Source: Aedes albopictus (Eukaryota > Arthropoda > Insecta > Diptera > Culicidae). From it: a DNA stretch of 64,000 nt. Shown here piece by piece: positions 45,212 through 58,779 of the stretch. The notes below the pieces were generated by a model. That model was not told where the DNA came from. It ran no database searches and saw only the letters and a program-made list of their open reading frames with translations. The stretch spans positions 14,289,346 through 14,353,345 of the forward strand of contig NC_085137.1 in NCBI RefSeq assembly GCF_035046485.1. The letters run 5' to 3'. The translations under genes and the position numbers were made by a program. Each line of letters starts with the position of its first letter. Positions within the stretch are counted from its first letter, which is position 1.

Positions 45212-47471
45212 TGTAACTGAAGAGTAATAATTACACTAGTTTACAGCTTTTTTGAACTCGGTAAGCTGATGATCATTTTTGGTGTAGAATCATGCCCTGA
45301 GTTCGAAAACGCGAAGGAAAAAAATTACAGTAGAGCGGAATTTTTTTCGACTTTCCATACAAGGTTAATTATTTGAAATCGATTTATGTTCTATTTTTAA
45401 GCAACGTCGCTCACTTCACACATCTCATTCCCCGTAATCAATGCTCCGATTGAGCTGAATTTTTTACTGTAACTCGCCTACATATGATATGTCAAATAAA
45501 CGTTGAGAGAGAATTTTTATATTGTTTTTTTCTTATTAAAAAAAATACATTTCTTCATATATTTTTGGAAATTTGGCTAAAATTTAAGGGATCGTCCCTA
45601 AAACTCGCCAATATCTTGAATTTCATCAATCTGACGCAAAACCTGCATTCAGATGATCGAAAGGTATTGTAATCAGCTTTTAATTCATGGAAAAAGATTT
45701 GAAATTGGTTGAACAAAACGCAAGATATTTGAATTTTAGTAAATTCCATATTTTTAAAAGTTGTAAAACTTGATATTGAGCTATAACTCAAAAATCGCTC
45801 TACTTAAAATTTTTTGAAGCACGGTTTCGAAATCAGTGCTAAATTGCACTTCAAAAATTTGGTCGTTGACAGAAGTTCACGACTTTCGTTTTATTTTGTA
45901 AACTATCATTCCTTCCACTACGAGTGCAAAACTGTTACAAATTAAATGTCAGTTAAAATGAGGAAAGCTTGGGAAAAGCTCTGGTGGGTACACTGAGCTG
46001 AAAAGCAAGCACTGCTCCGATTGCGTATCGATTGAACTTAGTAAAAACAGATAACGACATGTTATTTTTTTATAACACAGTCGTAAATCCTATTAACGTC
46101 ATCTTCGCATTCTGTGATTCCAGGAGTGAATAAATATCTATCTAATCAGCAACTTTAAATCCTGTAGAAGTCATTATCCGTTAATCACATTGCTTTTCGT
46201 TTTAAAGCACGTCAATATCTGCTAGGATAATTAGAACATCCGAAGGGCTTAATTAGTTAACTTCTAGCCCCGGTTTAGTCACATATCTTTGTAGTAATAT
46301 TACTAAACTTACCCTTCATAAGGATTTAAAAAGCATGTGTCTGCAGGTGTGCAATCTTAATTGCCCCATGCCAAGCAAATCAGTGTGGGAGAAGATGAAT
46401 GATTACCCTTGCCAATTGACATTATCTCCCTGTGATATGCTTTTATTGTACTGTCATTTAACCGAATGTTTACCGTCACTCCATCCCAATCGCGTTCGCT
46501 TGGGAATTCCGGTTTCATGTGTAGCTGCTTTACTACTAGTTTACTCTCTGATAGGGTGAATACCACTCCCTCTGACTGGAAGATGAAGTCATAACGGTAT
46601 TGTTTGTACGACTACAAGTCGTATCGATATTGCTACGTACCATTCGGGTTAGTATGAACTAGAGAGATCTGGTATAATTACCTGATGGTTTTGAAATTAA
46701 TAATTCTCGGGTACAAAATAGCATCTAATACTTCTTGTTTTCTTAGCACAAAATCTTCAAAATTGATTACAACTTAACTTTATAAAAGTTAAAAAGCTTA
46801 TTCTTTTTAAAATGATTCTAACTAACCTAGTTAAGAATTTTGTCCACAAACCCAAGTAACATATTTATCACAGAAGAGTCATGGTAGTGTAGCATTTTTT
46901 TTTATTTCGCAGAAGTTACTGTGACTTACTTCTAACAAATAAATATCAACTATTTGCTAGAAGCAGGTCAAAGTAACTTCTACACAACCAAAACCTGCGT
47001 TGCCGTGAGTCATTCGCAGTCACATTCATTATTGGTTTTGGAAATAGAATGAATTTATCATGAAATACCTTCGTTTCCAACAAACACGATATACATGAAA
47101 TACATTGCTGGTAGCCGTGACATAAATTATTAGTTCTTTTACAACATATAATATGTCAGAGTCTTAGCAGCTAGAAAAATGAAATTGCTGTCATCAGTTC
47201 CAATAAAAAAATCAAATTAGCAGGTCTTCTCAAATTACTAATTTAATTAGAAATCAGATTACATAGTATACTTTAGCTACCCACAATACATCAGAAAAAA
47301 ACTTTAAAGAAAAATGCACTGCTTGAAAATCTCAAATGTATATACAATATTTCACTCGGGTTGTTGTTTATGTTCCAGTTTTAAAGGTTTATTTTTCAAG
47401 TTTATGGATCAACCTTGTGTCCTAGAGAAGAAAGTTCTGTCTAAAGCCACACACTGACACTCAGCCAATAA
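45212..47471. other. AT-rich intergenic sequence, nothing assigned
   Basis: No supported gene or complete element. A minus-strand ORF at 46357-46566 has no recognised domain and its first codon is not ATG. Confidence 0.6.
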
Positions 47472-48135
47472 CACAGCGCAACATTTTTTTGTCTCAAGAG
47501 CAAACTTATGTGTCTCCGAAGGATTTTGGGCCGCTGAATCCGAATCCGGGCTCAGATTAGCTCTAACACGTCACAATTTTGAGCTATACCTCAATTTATA
47601 GGGCAAAATATGCGATTTTGGGCTTTTTTGACTGTAAGCCATTAAGCAAGGTAATATTTTTTTTTAAGCAATCAAAAGGTTAATTGGTCAATTAACATCT
47701 AAATTAACGACTCATGCCAAATATGTCGTTTTACTTAATCAAATTCGATAGATTTAAGCATTTTATGTTAGTATGAAAACTTGCATGCAACTTTTGGAGG
47801 ATGATTTGTATGGGAAATATCGTACCTAACATAAATCGCTTAAAACTATCAAATTTGATTTGGTAAAACGACATATTTTGCATGAGTCGTTAATTTAGAT
47901 GTTAATTGACCAATTAACCTTTTGATTGCTTAAAAAAATATTACCTTGCTTAATGGCTTGCAGTCAAAAAAGCCCAAAATCGCATATTTTGCCCTATAAA
48001 TTGAGGTATAGCTCAAAATTGTGACGTAACGAGAGCTAATCTGAGCCCGGATTCGGATTCAGCGGCCCAAAATCCTTCGGAGACACATAAGTTTGCTCTT
48101 GAGACAGACAAAAAGTTATTTTTTGTTACGCTGTG
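47472..48135. mobile_element. MITE/foldback, family with CACAGCG ends (copy 2), TAA TSD
   Basis: CACAGCG at 47472 and CGCTGTG ending at 48135, flanked by TAA at 47469-47471 and 48136-48138. The inverted arms are about 300 bp. Better preserved than 23357-24014. Confidence 0.88.
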
Positions 48136-48138
48136 TAA

Positions 48139-51100
48139 TGAGGGTCAGTTGTAGATGCCAGAAAACGCCATACCTCACAGGAAATCAATCTCATTTTTCT
48201 GGGGAAATTATTCGTGGGATTCCCTAAAGCGATAGGATGGCCACAAATGGAAATACCTCTGATATCTGCGTGAAACAGACTGACCCAAAAAAAGTCAAAA
48301 GCTTCTTCGGAATGAATATGACATCTGAAATTTCAGCTGAAAACTGAGCTGGCATATTTAAGTTGAGGTTTGCCGACGATTTGGGACCTATGCTCTTCTA
48401 ACCCAAAGGAAATTCTGAAGGGTGTTTCTTGAAATATGATAACATTCGGACCAGTCTATTGTACCATCAAGTTTGAAGAACGTGAGGCTGATCATAGCGA
48501 GGGATTGTCGCTTTGATCTGGATGGTACAAGTAAACATAGGTTTGGAAACAAACTGGGATTTTCCCAGTTATGCTTCCCGTTGATTTATTGACGTTTTAT
48601 GGGAAAATTTATCTCTGCGGTAAACAACAGTCATCGATGGAATATATTATTCGATTTGCTTTAATAGAAAATAGAGATGATTCAAGGTTTCTTCATTTCT
48701 AATTTTTAAGACCTAGGCCATATAAGATTCATGACCAGGCTAACTGAAGCCATTTTCGCGTACTTTTACGAGTTCTTACGAAATGAAAACCATGATTCAT
48801 ATTTTAAAATATCGGATTTTTTGAATTACGCTATCATGCATTTTATCAAGTTCATACATTTTGATCTGTCATTTCGGTTTAAATAAAAGGATCTTAGAAA
48901 CCCAGTGATTTTTTTAATTTCTTTTTCTTCGTGAATTTTTATTAATGCTAATTCTCCAGACAACGAAACACATTTAAAGGAAAAACACATTACAACCTTT
49001 TCAACTGCAATTATAAAATTGTAATTTACCAATATAGGGAGTGTTTAAAATGTGGAGTGGGAAAATGTTTACAAAAGCCTCAAAAATAGTTAAATACAAC
49101 TTTAAAGTAATTTTATTTTTGAAGGTACTATATGAATTTTTGAAAAAAGAAATGGCTTTAATGGTTTTCTAAAAATATTCATCCAACTGGATTCTTAACC
49201 TAGATTACTGAACACATGGATTTGAAATTTTGCACACCTTCTAAAAAATGTTCGAAAATTTTTAGAAACTTTTTTGTGCAAATATATTAATCTCCAGAAT
49301 GCTCATGATATAGGTAAATTATTTTTTTCAAGAAAAATCTCCATTGAATTTTAGTGCAATTCTTTTAAATGAAAATTGCCATGTTTGAGGAACCCCTTTT
49401 TTTCTTTGCTCCAAATCATGTCTACGCAAATAAAAAAAAATACATAAAATGAAAAATTCGCATATTTTTAAAATAAGGTATGTTTTTTGAATTATGGACG
49501 AGTTAAAGATATTAAAATCAGAATCAGAATAGTTTGACCAAAAAATAGACGTTTTTGGAGTGGACCATTTTGTAGATATTGGAGATTTTTCCCCGAAAAT
49601 ATGAATTTTGAAAGTCGGTGTTGAATGATATGCTATGTGTTCATAACTGTTAACAAGCATCAATATTTTCCAGATTTTTTTATGGTACAAATTTTATTCG
49701 CTGCAGATTTTTGAAATGTTGAAAAATCTTAACAAAATTGCATGAGCAGATTTCAATATAGAAAGGTTTTTTGATGTCTCCCTCAAAACTTATATAGCAA
49801 AATTCTAGGAAAATCTCTAGTAAAACTAGCTTCTGGAAAAAGCAAATGCACTCAGAAAAATATGCTTTTTGAATGGTTTGGATGATCTACAAAACTCTTT
49901 TGAAAAATTCTTATTTTGTGGAAATTGATGATTTTTCAAAAAAAATCTGAGGTTAACTATGACAAATTTGGAGTAATTTTCCTTTAAAAAAAATAAAAAT
50001 ATCTTATGATATTTATTCATAAACAATTCGTAGTTGATTTTGTAGAGAAAACCTCAATCCCTGAAAAACAAAACTTTGACTTAATTTCTAATGTCAGTTT
50101 TAAAGAACTCTCTTGGAAGCTGATGAGTAGTGGATAATTTTTTTCAAAAAAATTGTAGCGCAAAATTTAAAGATGTGTCCAATTTTTTTTTCAAATTTCT
50201 TTATGAGTTTTGTGGCTATTATTAAGCTTCATTCAGAGCATTCGATTGACCTTTCCTTCAAGGCTGAAAGAAATCAAGAAATGGGCCTTAAATTCTACCA
50301 GTATTTAAGCCGTTCTTCTGTCTTTTAACTTTCTTGATTTCAGTAACAATATTCGCGAGAAAATTCTACGAAATTGCTTCCATGAATAGTTCCAAGAAGG
50401 ACATAAAGCAATTATTCAGATTCGTATTAGGAAATAGGTATTAAAGAAGCCTCTACAATGTTTAAACTTCTGTTTTAAAGCTTTTCATGTTTTCATAACA
50501 TCAGGAATTCTTTCAGCAGTTTTTCTTTTATTTTTTGGGGAGCTATTTTTAAAGATTCCATAAAAATTCCAGAGAATCCAGTCTTCTGGGTTTCAACTTG
50601 CATTTTTGCTTCCATTTTTATGTCAGTAGTTGCAAAGACAATATGTATCTATAAGTTTTTCGATAGGGTGGTCTAGAATATCAAGTTTTTGTTTCCAAAA
50701 CAAAAAAAAATCATAACATTTTTCAGGAAAACTACGCTGATAGGGCCAAACTGATGACGAAATAAAAAAAAAAATACGTGTCTAATTATTTTCGATGAAC
50801 TTTCAGTTTCACGACAATTTAAGTTGCACCATATCGATTTTCTATGGAATGGTTGCATCATAACAAAAAAAAAACAATGCACCAGAAAATCATCAGAAAT
50901 GACTGAATTTCTAATGCCTTTAGTATTTTTTTATAAACGAATTGAAATTGGCGCTATCGAAAATTCTTACTATGATGGTTTCTGTGATTGCAGGGAGCTT
51001 TTCTAGGAACTTAATTAGAAATTTCCTTCATCAACGAGCATAGGGGATTTTGAAAAAATACTTTTTTTTTACAATTATTGAAACATAGCCCGAAACTTAT

Positions 51101-51882
51101 CCAGGTTGGCAAAATTCCACAAACTGTACCACCAGAAACTATGATGGACACAATATAATTTCATGATTTTAGTCCGAGAATCTTCTTCAAAGTTCATCAA
51201 ATTTGTTTTATTATTTTCGTTGTTGTAATTAGTAATCACTATGGGAATGTTTGAAAAATAAATTATAAAATACTGGTACTGTAGAAATATGATTTTAAAA
51301 TTCTGAAATTGTTTAAAAACCATAGATATACCCAATCATATCGCCAGAATTCCAGAAAATTTCCACCTAAATATAATTTCTTTGATAATACCAGTTAAAA
51401 AGTAGATACTATGCAAATTTACGTGATTCCTCGATAATATTCGGAAAGGATTTCTCGGAAAATTGCGTTGTGTATTCTGCGGAAAATTATTGAATTTATT
51501 TCTCGCAAAAATTTGTGTACATTTTCCTATGGAATTCATTGACATTTCTGGTGAAAATTGTGGAAAAATTTTGGAGAAGTATTTCTTTGCATTTTTGCTA
51601 AAATCATTCAGAAAGTTTTTCTACCAAAAATTCTTTATTATTTGCGAGCCATTTCAAATCGTATTTTTCAAAATTGTGATTTTTAATATGTGCCTAAATT
51701 TAAGATCTAAGCGTTATTCAGAGCATCCGGACATTGTTGAAATCACTCAAAGGGGTTTTTCCCTCTTTCAAAATTTAAAGTTAAAATAAACAATAACAAT
51801 AATAATAACAATAACAGAGCATCCGGACAATATTAAGCTGTCATCGAGATAATTTCTGTCAACCAAGAAATCACTCACTGAG
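48139..51882. other. AT-rich intergenic sequence, nothing assigned
   Basis: Long A/T homopolymers and short ORFs only. I see no domain, TIR pair or SINE box in it. Confidence 0.6.
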
Positions 51883-51980
51883 GAGCGGACCTGGTGTGAC
51901 GAATCCCTCTCCCGACAAACTCATAAGGAAGAATTTCGGAAGGAAAGTAAAGCGTGGGTCCCTGAGATGAACCAATGGTC
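51883..51980 (+). mobile_element. Internally deleted SINE copy
   Basis: GAGCGGACCTGGTGTGAC joins directly to GAATCCC, removing the segment between A and B boxes and half of the B box, relative to 42542-42731. The body then continues (GACAAACTCAT, AAAGCGTGGGTCCC). Confidence 0.8.
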
Positions 51981-54900
51981 ATTATCAAATGTTTGGATTT
52001 TGTAATTTGCTTCGTGAGGCTTTGGAGGAGAGAACAGAAGTATAGTATAAATATGAAATTGTATAAGAACTTGGATTTGAAATGAGTTTAAATTTAAACA
52101 TATTTTGAATAATACTGAATATTTTCCAATTTTTTCAAGCTGTTCTAAACTTAACTATATTGTGAAGATTTCATAGAAGAATCGAAATAAAAAAGACCAA
52201 CCCAGCTTCGAGATAGAGCATCCTGAACATTTTCAACTACTTTCCGATACACTCCTTACCTTCGGGAAATATTTAAATCATCGTTTTTTTTTTCAGGATT
52301 TCATTATGCTCTCTCCTCCCGATGTTTTCCTATACCTAATGCACGTATATCTCCTTTAAATGTTGGACGTAATATTTTCTTTTAGAATCAAAAAAAAGTT
52401 TTAAAAAATGGTAAAAGTTATGGGAAAAAAACTGCAAATGTTTGTGAAGATCGGTCCTTTTCTTTCTGTTATTTTTTTCTTCTTTGTGGCATAATGTTTT
52501 AACTGTGACACGGTCTGTTTTTCAGCTTTATTTTCTATGAATACTTCAACAATTTCAATGTTACGGTTTGTTTTCTTTCTCAATATACTTACTAACTTTA
52601 TGTTTTTAACGAGTATGAAAAAAAACGTTTTCTTTGGAATACGAAAAGTTTCAGTTACCGTTATCTGCGGGGCAGTCGATCACTTTTCCATAATTCTTTT
52701 GAAGAAAATCATACATAACGCATATGACTCTAAACAAATATTTTTAAAACATGTACGGAATGGACCTGTTTCAAGTTCCGTTAAAGAAATTTTTACAAGA
52801 AACTGCTACATTTTATAAAAATGTTGAAATGGGTAAATTTGAAAACTTTCGATCCGGGATGAAGTTGATCAACCAATGACATAACATTCTAAGATTCCGA
52901 AAATATTGAACAAACTAAATTTGATGATGCTGAATCTAAATAAGTTTTTAAATTTTTTACTACTGTTAAAAATAAAACAAAATTTAGTAAGTTTACAGAA
53001 TAACTCACATTAAATGCCTAAATGTAGGCAATTTCTTAAAAAAATGTCCTACTTTCGCAAAAGTATGCTATGTTAACATTAATTTTAACTCAAAAATATG
53101 TTCAATAAGCCTTCCATGAATAAATAAAAGTATTTTGTGACTCATATGATATACAAGCCGTAGATGGGTGGGAATTTTTTGAAAGGCAGTCTTCTCGCCG
53201 TGTTTTGATACACATCCAAAAAAGTCGTGTTTTATGTAAAGTCTATCACAATTGATATAAAAATTTTCAAAAATTCTTCAAATATATTCATACTATTAAT
53301 TTACGTCAAAAATTCTTCCATTGAAACGGAATTGTGGCGTCCTCAGCGGTTGAACAACGTGGATCCCATAGTCGTCAAATTCACCCCGGCTGATCAACTA
53401 CCCCCCAGATTACGGTATTCATATAATGAGTTGCTGAAAAATTTTTGTTTTGGCACGAGACGTAAATTTTGCCAATTAGGCTTTTTGAGCTGGATATATA
53501 CGAAAAGCGATGAAAATTTTTTTTTTAATTGTCCCAGTAGATATTACAGAGCTTTGCACTTGTTTAATTTATTGATTCTTGTAAAATTTTGTGAGATTTG
53601 TTAGGGGTCCAGTGACTATGCTCCCGTGCAATCTTTTTTTTGACTGACATTAATAAAAACGAATAGGAATCATAGGTAATCAGCCTTAACTTTTTTGGGG
53701 AAAAAATATTCGAGGGATTCCCCAATGGAATGGAAATACCTACCTCTGCACAACCACCATGGTTAAATGGAGCAAGCTCGATCATGGATGGAGATTGCTG
53801 CTATGCTCTGCGAGTTATGTTAAAGCTGTGTATAGTGTGTTATTCGCTTAGGCAGCCATATTGATTATGTCGCTTAAAGCAAGGGGCCAGACACCTACTA
53901 GTTCCTGCTTAGTATACAATAATATGCTAATATTTAATCAAGATCACAGCAACCTTTTTCCACAAATCGATAATAAACAATCCAATGACATTTGTAGAAT
54001 CCCGGCGAGGTTAGTTTCTTCCTAGGTTTCTCTAGCAGTTTCAATAGCTACGTAAATTAGGTCAAGGAAATGTTATTAGTTATTAATTTGTAATATTCTT
54101 GCTATCGGAAGATTATTAATTCTGTTATTATCTTTCAGAGAATGGCATTATGGCGGGGTTTTGGACATTCTGTGACAACTGAACGAGCTACAAAGTTCAA
54201 TCACATTGATAACATCGATTTACTCCATAGTCATCTGTTCTAATAAACCATTTTCGTTGAACGTAGATGTTGAATATTCTTGGTTCAAAAATAATAATGA
54301 TATGTCAAGATTAAAGATATCTGTATTTCTATAGATTTTAAATTTTTCATGTGGCACGAGCAGCGGGTTGTTTTTTTTTCATTGATGGGTTTTGGCACTT
54401 GAAAATATCAGTGTTTTCTTTCAAGAGTATAATAAAGATTTTCATGGTTTATCCAGTATCGCCAACTGTGAAATGGATATGCTCATAGCATCTGCAAAGT
54501 GTAAAATATTAGCTCGTTTTCAAATAATTAACAAATGAACCTACCTTGTTAAAAAGCAACCGCAACGAATGCTAATTATCCCACTCCTGTTGCTCATATT
54601 CAAACGATAACGTAGTGGACAGTCGAAAAAACTGTTCAAGAAGTCTGAATTTGATGAAACTTTTGCAAAAGTGTTTGATACTGGTTAGCTGTCATGATCA
54701 TAACGATGTTTTGTTTTTCGCGAGATTACTACCTACTTAGATTGAGATAAATGTATTGAATCATCGTTAATATCTATAAATATATTATAATATCGGTTTG
54801 TATACTAATTATGTTAATAGTGTCTAACCCTTAAAGTTTAAAATAAAATACAAAATGAAAATATTTTCCACAAAATTTCCCACTGTTGAGGGAAATTGGT

Positions 54901-55149
54901 TGGAAAAGTCGGAAAAACTATTTACATAACATTAAGCAGATGGGAACGGTGAACAAGATTCCCATTCCGCCGGAAATAATGGAGCATTTCAAACGTAAGT
55001 GCACTCTTTTGATTTAGGTTTGTAAGTTGACCTTTATTATTAACGATAACCGTTTAATGTATACACTTTGAATCGGCTCAAGGTATCTTATAGTAGAAAC
55101 TTGAAACATTGGAAGGTAATGAAATTTAAACTACATTAACATGTTTAGA
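51981..55149. other. Intergenic sequence, no supported gene
   Basis: A small GC-richer stretch at 53320-53440 and a possible 55-nt exon at 54940-54994 are the only coding-like signals. The latter is an ATG frame reading MGTVNKIPIPPEIMEHF followed by a consensus GTAAGT donor, with no partner exon found. Neither is assigned. Confidence 0.5.
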
Positions 55150-55505
55150 GAATATTTCATTCGATAAGATCGGTGATACGCAGACAACGGTATTGAATTC
55201 GTTCCATCTTTATTAGGTGGCAGTTTGCTGCTGAGAGGAAACAGAAAGAGTCATACTCTAGAACAGATAGAATAGTCGTTTTGTAAAGTTATATGAGATC
55301 TTCCGCGTGAGCACTCCACCATGTTCTGGTAATTGTGCGTAGTATATGGATCCTTTGTTGACAATTTTGCACCAAATACTCGGTTTGGGTAAGACAAGCG
55401 CCTTTTGAATCAATCGAGACTCCATGGTATTTCGATGTCAAAGATTGGTCGATTCGTGTTCCCAAAAGTTTAAATTTCAATTGGGCTGGATTCCGCTTTC
55501 TAGAA
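55150..55505 (-). pseudogene. Non-LTR retrotransposon reverse transcriptase fragment
   Basis: The minus-strand translation contains LKFKLLGTRIDQSLTSKYHG, then LTQTEYLVQNCQQRIHILRT and TWWSAHAEDLI. A TAA follows, and the frame continues LYKTTILSVLEYDSFCFLSA and MERIQYRCLRIT. This is the distal RT/thumb region of a Jockey/R1/I-like LINE, as in mosquito elements. Both ends are lost and a stop is present. A run of 15 A abuts it at about 55503. Confidence 0.8.
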
Positions 55506-57960
55506 AAAAAAAAAAAAACAAGCGGATAGATTTATTTAGGGAATTTGGTCTTTGCAACATTTCTGCATATATGTCTTTCAAAGAGTTGTCTTACCCGTAA
55601 CGTGGGTAGATCACCTTATAATGGTGCGTTACGGCGTAAGATCTTCCACATCCAATTTTAATTTCGTAATTTTCCAGCTTGGTTTAAATGCAGGAAAATT
55701 ATAAGATCATTTGTAAAATTTGGTTTACTTTTCTGTGTTTTGTTTTATTTTTGTATTTTGTTTTTCACTACTAATATACCATTTTCCCGTGTTATTTGCT
55801 TGATTTTACCTTTTATAAAATAACGATTTGTTTCAGCGCTGTTCAGGTAAATAAAGTTGTAATTATAATGTAAGTCAATTAACATTATATGTATCATAGT
55901 CATAATATTTATTGTTTCAGGTAAAATCAGGTAATTGGTCAACTATATAATTAAATATATTCAAATTACATGATACTTGGGATATTGGGAGGGGTAGCCT
56001 AAGGAAGCTAAATGAACTGGTTTCTGGACAAATGTTCGTGGGATGGCCAGACTTTGTCACGAGATAACAACCATCGTGTTGTCTTCCGAAGGTCTCCAGT
56101 AATTTTAGCTTACCCTGCTACAACAAACCATCAGGTAGATCATTCCCTTCCGCTATGACTCTGCAGCCATAGGTAATCCTTGCGCTGATGGTGGGTACAC
56201 AATCATCATCATCATCAACATTAAGCAGATGGGAAAGCTTAATTTCATACTGCTCGAAATATAGTATGGTAGTAGGTATTTCGCCTTGTGGTTGTGGCGA
56301 ATCATGTTACGCCTCAATGTAGGCAGATGCATGTAGGGAAGTGCTCGCATTTTTCCATATATAACTATAATCATATAATCATATTAGTTGGATACGACAA
56401 GAATAAACCAATTTTTTTTTATTGAACTGTAGGTATGTAGTGAAAATGTTAGAAGATGGTCACAGTTTAACAGACAAATTTGAGATGGATAGACAGTTCA
56501 AAAAAAAACATAAGAGACCGGTTAGTTTCACTGCTCCCAAGAATATGGTCATATGCAGCGTTTACGTACGTAGATTTCCTGAGGTATAGGAACACAAAGA
56601 TGGAGACCAACATAGTAGGTAAACGGTAAACTATAACCACTAACTGGAGTTAAACTTTGCCCTGAATTCTACGTTATCAACAAATACGGTGTTGTACTGC
56701 CGCCTTGGCACGACCTAGAGCGATTGAAGCGACTGAATGTCGCATACCAAGAATATTGAGTTAGCAGTATTGGATGAGAATGAGCTCCGATGTGGTCCCC
56801 CTACACTAGGAGACTGCTGCCCACCAATATGCATTGGCGAAGTAACATGGACCAGCTTACTGGTGATGTTGATATTGGCCATGTGCCTCTAAGGAGATTG
56901 CGAAACACATGGAGGCCCATGGTTGTTGGTGCCTTGCCCATGCCCATGCTATCCATTATGTTAAGGACATATATGAGCGAATTCAAAGATGGCCGCCACA
57001 ATGGCTGCCTTGGAAATACCGAAAGCACGGATCTCGTCATCCAAGCAACAATCAAAGATGAAGAATCAATGAACAGCCTTACTTTTCTCGTGGTAAACAT
57101 CGAGTAGTATTTTCGTTTTCGTACATGTTGTGGATGACAAGATCGGTGCTCTCGAAAACGCGAGTCAAAAATGCACCTGGACGCGCTCCCATTTCACCTT
57201 AAGTGTCTTACCCCATGGCAGATGGCCTTTTTACACCACTTCCGTTCTACGCCAAATATCATTGAAAGGAGAAGGCACGTGAACGTTTGCGCAGTATTAA
57301 GCAAATATTGTTTGATTGCTTACAAATGAGTCTATTTATCATTGACATTCACGAAAGTTTAAAAAAATGGCATCTTACCCTACAGTCAAGTCAAAACAGT
57401 CATCAACGACCCAGCCTTGAGCACAGACATCCGTTGTTCAGTTTCACAAGGCAGGCGTCGGTACTGTAAATTCTCGAAGATAGATAGTTTTAAATACAAT
57501 CCCACCTTCGCCAAGAAGTGAGCAGAAGAGTTGATAGTAGCGGCACGAAATACCTAACAATTTGATGACTTCGAATGATCAAATAAAATATTGCATACTT
57601 CCAAGGTAATAAGTTTATTTCATATAAAAATAAAAGGAAATATATTAATAACAATAAGATGCTCAAATTTTGCAACAGAATCTTTGTTAATAGTACAGTT
57701 TTAATTTCTTTTCAGCTTTGCCTCATTTGCTGGATTTTTGAGGATGTACATGTTTATCGGCTAGATTTTGATTAGTTTCTAATATCATTTGTTTTACTTT
57801 TGTCTCTTTCCCCCGGTGGTTGCTATATGCTACATAGATAAATGAAGAAGCATAATATCTAATTGATGGAACCCTAATTAAAATGTTTGATTTGATGATT
57901 TTGCTTGTTTTTTTTGTGTGTGTATTGTGTTCATTTTTATTTAACCATGCAAGTTACAGC
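55506..57960. other. Intergenic sequence, unassigned
   Basis: Includes an ATC microsatellite at 56202-56217 and a GC-richer stretch at 56.64-57.25 kb with ORFs on both strands and no domain I recognise; it may be an old retroelement tail. Confidence 0.5.
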
Positions 57961-57984
57961 TAACGACACACATCGATAACAATT

Positions 57985-57990
57985 TTTATT
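57985..57990 (-). terminator. Poly(A) signal AATAAA for glycogen phosphorylase
   Basis: AATAAA on the minus strand lies 368 bases past the stop codon. Another AATAAA-like site lies further down, near 57936-57941. Confidence 0.5.
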
Positions 57991-58357
57991 GAACAATTTG
58001 AAATATCTTTTAGCTAGGTTCTTTCATTTGATTCCTACGCCCCACATCTTCCATCTTTTGCAATTCAAGCAAACGGTTTCGAGTAAATGGTTGCTTGCTT
58101 TCCTAACACTAAGTAAAACGTTTAGAGACGAAGGGTCCGTTCTTGACGCAGACAAATCATACACTGATAGGAAAACTAAAACCCCAAAGTCTCGCTAGTT
58201 TTGCCAACGCTGTAAGCATATTGATCTTCCCATTCTGCTGTGTGATTAGTAACCGATTTTTGCTCCGGTGGCAGTGTGTACACCTCTGTTGTTTTCTGCA
58301 CGTGTTTCGATCGTACTACACCATCCGCCCATTTCACCACTTTTTTGGTGTGGTGAT

Positions 58358-58516
58358 TTACTTGTTGTGTGGGGCCTCGGACGGGTTGGGCAGCTTATTC
58401 CACGTTGGTTCGATACCCCAGATCTCACGACCGTATTCGGCGATTGTGCGATCGCTGGAGAATTTGCCACTGGATGCGATGTTGTGGATCGACATTTCGA
58501 GCCATTTCGATTGGTT
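58358..58516 (-). CDS. GlyP: Glycogen phosphorylase, 3'-terminal exon
   Basis: It encodes the last 52 residues and a TAA stop (58360-58358). The acceptor is a pyrimidine-rich CCCCAATTTCAG and the exon starts in phase 0. It reads [20 protein letters not shown], then [17 protein letters not shown] and ends EAPHNK. The core [13 protein letters not shown](A/S)(E/Q)YAREIWG(V/I)EP is the conserved C-terminal helix region of animal glycogen phosphorylases, which release glucose-1-phosphate from glycogen with a pyridoxal-phosphate cofactor in the cytosol. The N-terminal Ser14 switch, active site and PLP lysine would be in exons outside the window. It is transcribed in the same direction as cactus, about 40 kb upstream of it. 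Confidence 0.92.
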   Translation of the reverse strand, partial: NQSKWLEMSIHNIASSGKFSSDRTIAEYGREIWGIEPTWNKLPNPSEAPHNK

Positions 58517-58779
58517 CTGAAATTGGGGAAAAGGGTTATTAGAGTAGAGGTGTTATGTTCTAAAATGTTGGGGACATTGCCATATCGTACGAATAAATGA
58601 TTAGTAATTCGAAGGCCAATTAGTTTTGAGAAGAGACATCATAAAACCTAAAATTTTTCAATTATGATAATAAGAGTAACTTGGGATGTTATCTCAATCG
58701 CTAAAAATTTGATAGATGAGGTTGTCGCTTACGAAGAAAGTCCTGACGAAATATGTACATTGTACAACAGCTCTGGGTG

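Noticed and set aside
53320..53440. Coding-like GC-richer stretch (VDPIVVKFTPADQLPP)
   Set aside because: No splice signals or family match. A CCGGGGTGAA-type word nearby hints at a MITE end rather than an exon.
56790..57107. Overlapping ~100-codon ORFs on both strands
   Set aside because: No domain recognised and overlapping frames are equally open. At best it is an old retroelement tail.
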